From positions 1 through 16,702 of the forward strand of contig BEHW01000045.1 in assembly GCA_002898675.1 (NCBI GenBank): a stretch of DNA of 16,702 nucleotides, in the 5' to 3' direction. Shown here piece by piece: positions 15,601 to 16,702 of the stretch. Made by a program: the position numbers and the translations under genes. Source of the DNA: a bacterium HR20 (GTDB lineage: Bacteria > Bacteroidota > Ignavibacteria > Kapaibacteriales > NICIL-2). Positions within the stretch are counted from its first letter, which is position 1, and every line of letters starts with the position of its first letter. A model generated the notes under the pieces. It was not told the origin of the DNA and did no database searches. It saw only the letters and a program-made list of their open reading frames with translations.

Positions 15601-15608
15601 TATTTTTG
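15601..15608 (+). promoter_or_regulatory. Possible Bacteroidota-type -7 promoter box for gyrB
   Basis: TATTTTTG matches TAnnTTTG exactly. A transcript would start near 15614, giving a leader of about 160 nt before ATG 15777. No TTTG element is found 19-21 bp upstream; that position is occupied by the hairpin arms at 15570-15587. Candidate only. Confidence 0.25.
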
Positions 15609-15637
15609 CAAGCGCTTTGTCCCCAAGGTTCTGGGAA

Positions 15638-15685
15638 GCGTACCACGGACTGTACGCACCAGCGAAGGATGGGAGTTCAGCTCCC
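15638..15685 (+). other. Two further inverted repeats, possible structured gyrB leader
   Basis: GCGTAC (15638-15643) pairs with GTACGC (15652-15657) across an 8-nt loop, and GGGAG (15671-15675) pairs with CTCCC (15681-15685) across a 5-nt loop. With the hairpin at 15570-15587 this makes three inverted repeats in the 271-bp gap 15506-15776, which otherwise shows no convincing gene, tRNA or known riboswitch. The stems are short, so chance is possible; if transcribed they would lie in the gyrB 5' leader. Confidence 0.3.
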
Positions 15686-15776
15686 CCTAACGCAACCAGG
15701 GCAGCGCAGCATCCTACTCGTTCAACGTCGTGTCTGGATGTCTAAATTCCTCAACCGTCCACACCCCGCTGCACGT

Positions 15777-16702
15777 ATGACCACAAAAACAGCCCCCAAC
15801 TCTGCACAGTACACCGAAGAAAGCATCGTCGCACTCGAAGGCCTTGAGCCTGTTCGTAAACGCCCAGCAATGTACATCGGAGACACAGGGGAACGTGGCT
15901 TGCACCACCTGGTCTTCGAAGTTGTAGATAACTCGATTGACGAAGCGCTGGCAGGATTCTGCAAAAACATCGTCGTCACCATCCATGCCGATGGTTCAGT
16001 CTCGGTCAAAGACGATGGGCGCGGAATCCCAACGGGAATTCACCCGGAGAAAAAAATCTCCACGCTCGAGGTCGTCATGTGCACGCTGCACGCTGGAGCC
16101 AAATTCGACAAAAACACCTACAAAGTCTCCGGCGGCTTACACGGTGTAGGGGTATCCTGCGTGAACGCACTCTCCGAGTGGCTCGTTGCAACGGTCGAGC
16201 GCGATGGGAAAATCTTTCAGCAGCGCTATGAACGCGGCAAGCCTGTCACTCCAGTGGAAGTGATAGGGAAAACAAAAACGACAGGAACAACCGTACACTT
16301 CCTTCCAGACGCGACGATTTTTTCGACCATCACCTTCAAGTACGAACGCATCGCAGAGCGATTGCGCGAGCTGGCGTTCCTCAACCCTGACCTGACACTC
16401 GAACTCCACGACGAACGCACCGGCGACCACGAAGTCTTCGCCTACCGCGGCGGACTTGTGGACTTCGTCCGCTACATTGACAGCACGCAAACAGCAATCA
16501 TCAAACCGATTAGTATCTCCGGCTCAGGAGGTGAGCCCGGACGTGAAGTGTACGTTGACATTTGCTTCGAGTACAATAACGAGTACTCCGAGCGGCTGTT
16601 CTCCTACGTCAACAACATCAACACGACAGAACATGGCACGCACGTTAGCGGCTTCCGCTTTGCACTGACGCGTACGATCAACGCCTACGCTGAAGCGAAC
16701 AA
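15777..16702 (+). CDS. gyrB: DNA gyrase subunit B, N-terminal part (runs off window)
   Basis: It is the ATPase subunit of the topoisomerase that introduces negative supercoils. The visible 308 residues cover the GHKL ATPase domain and the start of the transducer domain: EGLEPVRKRPAMYIGD (21-36), EVVDNSIDEALAG (48-60; Mg-binding N52), DDGRGIP (79-85), and VSGGLHGVGVSCVNAL (117-132). The recF-DUF721 neighbourhood favours GyrB over ParE. ATG 15777 leaves about 20 residues before the conserved block, the usual length. The frame is open much further upstream: an ATG at 15738 adds 13 residues and one at 15669 adds 36; neither extension looks like the family. The C-terminal TOPRIM part lies beyond the window. 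Confidence 0.96.
   Translation, partial: MTTKTAPNSAQYTEESIVALEGLEPVRKRPAMYIGDTGERGLHHLVFEVVDNSIDEALAGFCKNIVVTIHADGSVSVKDDGRGIPTGIHPEKKISTLEVVMCTLHAGAKFDKNTYKVSGGLHGVGVSCVNALSEWLVATVERDGKIFQQRYERGKPVTPVEVIGKTKTTGTTVHFLPDATIFSTITFKYERIAERLRELAFLNPDLTLELHDERTGDHEVFAYRGGLVDFVRYIDSTQTAIIKPISISGSGGEPGREVYVDICFEYNNEYSERLFSYVNNINTTEHGTHVSGFRFALTRTINAYAEAN

Noticed and set aside
15074..15646. Minus-strand open frame (190 codons) across recF end, DUF721 and the gap
   Set aside because: It lies antisense to two recognised genes and has no family features of its own.
15539..15745. 68-codon plus-strand open frame in the gap before gyrB
   Set aside because: No start context and no recognisable features; it overlaps the likely gyrB leader.
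1..16702. TGA recoded as an amino acid, to explain meaB and the ccmD-ccmE spacer
   Set aside because: TGA clearly ends porX, the aminotransferase, ccmC, ccmD, ccmE, ccmF and DUF721 at the right places.

Overview
The window is a stretch of ordinary bacterial chromosome, densely packed and at a guess slightly over 50% GC. It most likely comes from the Bacteroidota/Chlorobiota (FCB) group. This placement is an inference from four things: a PorX-type response regulator with a PglZ domain, next to tsaE; short 'TAnnTTTG' boxes just upstream of some starts; very few Shine-Dalgarno sequences; and a Cys-type (CxxxY) CcmE. No mobile element, CRISPR array, tRNA or rRNA was seen.

Left part (1-6585), acyl-CoA metabolism. 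On the minus strand, a single-chain methylmalonyl-CoA mutase (mutB, 724 aa) overlaps its GTPase chaperone meaB by 20 nt. meaB stops at a TGA about 90-100 residues short of the usual family length, only 12 bases from the window edge. Running the other way from a 137-bp divergent intergenic region are a long-chain acyl-CoA synthetase and a methylcrotonyl-CoA-carboxylase-like carboxyltransferase subunit. Together they suggest activation of acids and passage of branched or odd-chain acyl-CoAs through carboxylation and B12-dependent rearrangement towards succinyl-CoA. The biotin carboxylase partner is not in the window.

Middle part (6697-8750). A PorX-like regulator (receiver plus PglZ phosphohydrolase domain) is joined by an ATGA stop/start overlap to tsaE, the ATPase of the tRNA t6A pathway.

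Right part (8788-15505). A good sigma70-like promoter precedes a class I aminotransferase. An almost unbroken chain follows: ccmC, a small ccmD-like ORF (55 aa), a 14-codon mini-ORF, ccmE, ccmF, recF and a DUF721/DciA-like gene. Four of the junctions are ATGA overlaps. The Ccm genes encode System I cytochrome c maturation (heme export and delivery), with a Cys-type CcmE and an enlarged extracytoplasmic loop in CcmC. The chain joins cytochrome c assembly directly to the recF-DUF721-gyrB replication/repair block that is commonly near oriC. gyrB (partial, running off the right edge) lies behind a 271-bp gap holding three inverted repeats.

No wholly new system was found. The most checkable oddities are the truncated meaB, the CcmC loop expansion, the ccmF-recF coupling with the tiny in-frame relay ORF before ccmE, and the structured region before gyrB.
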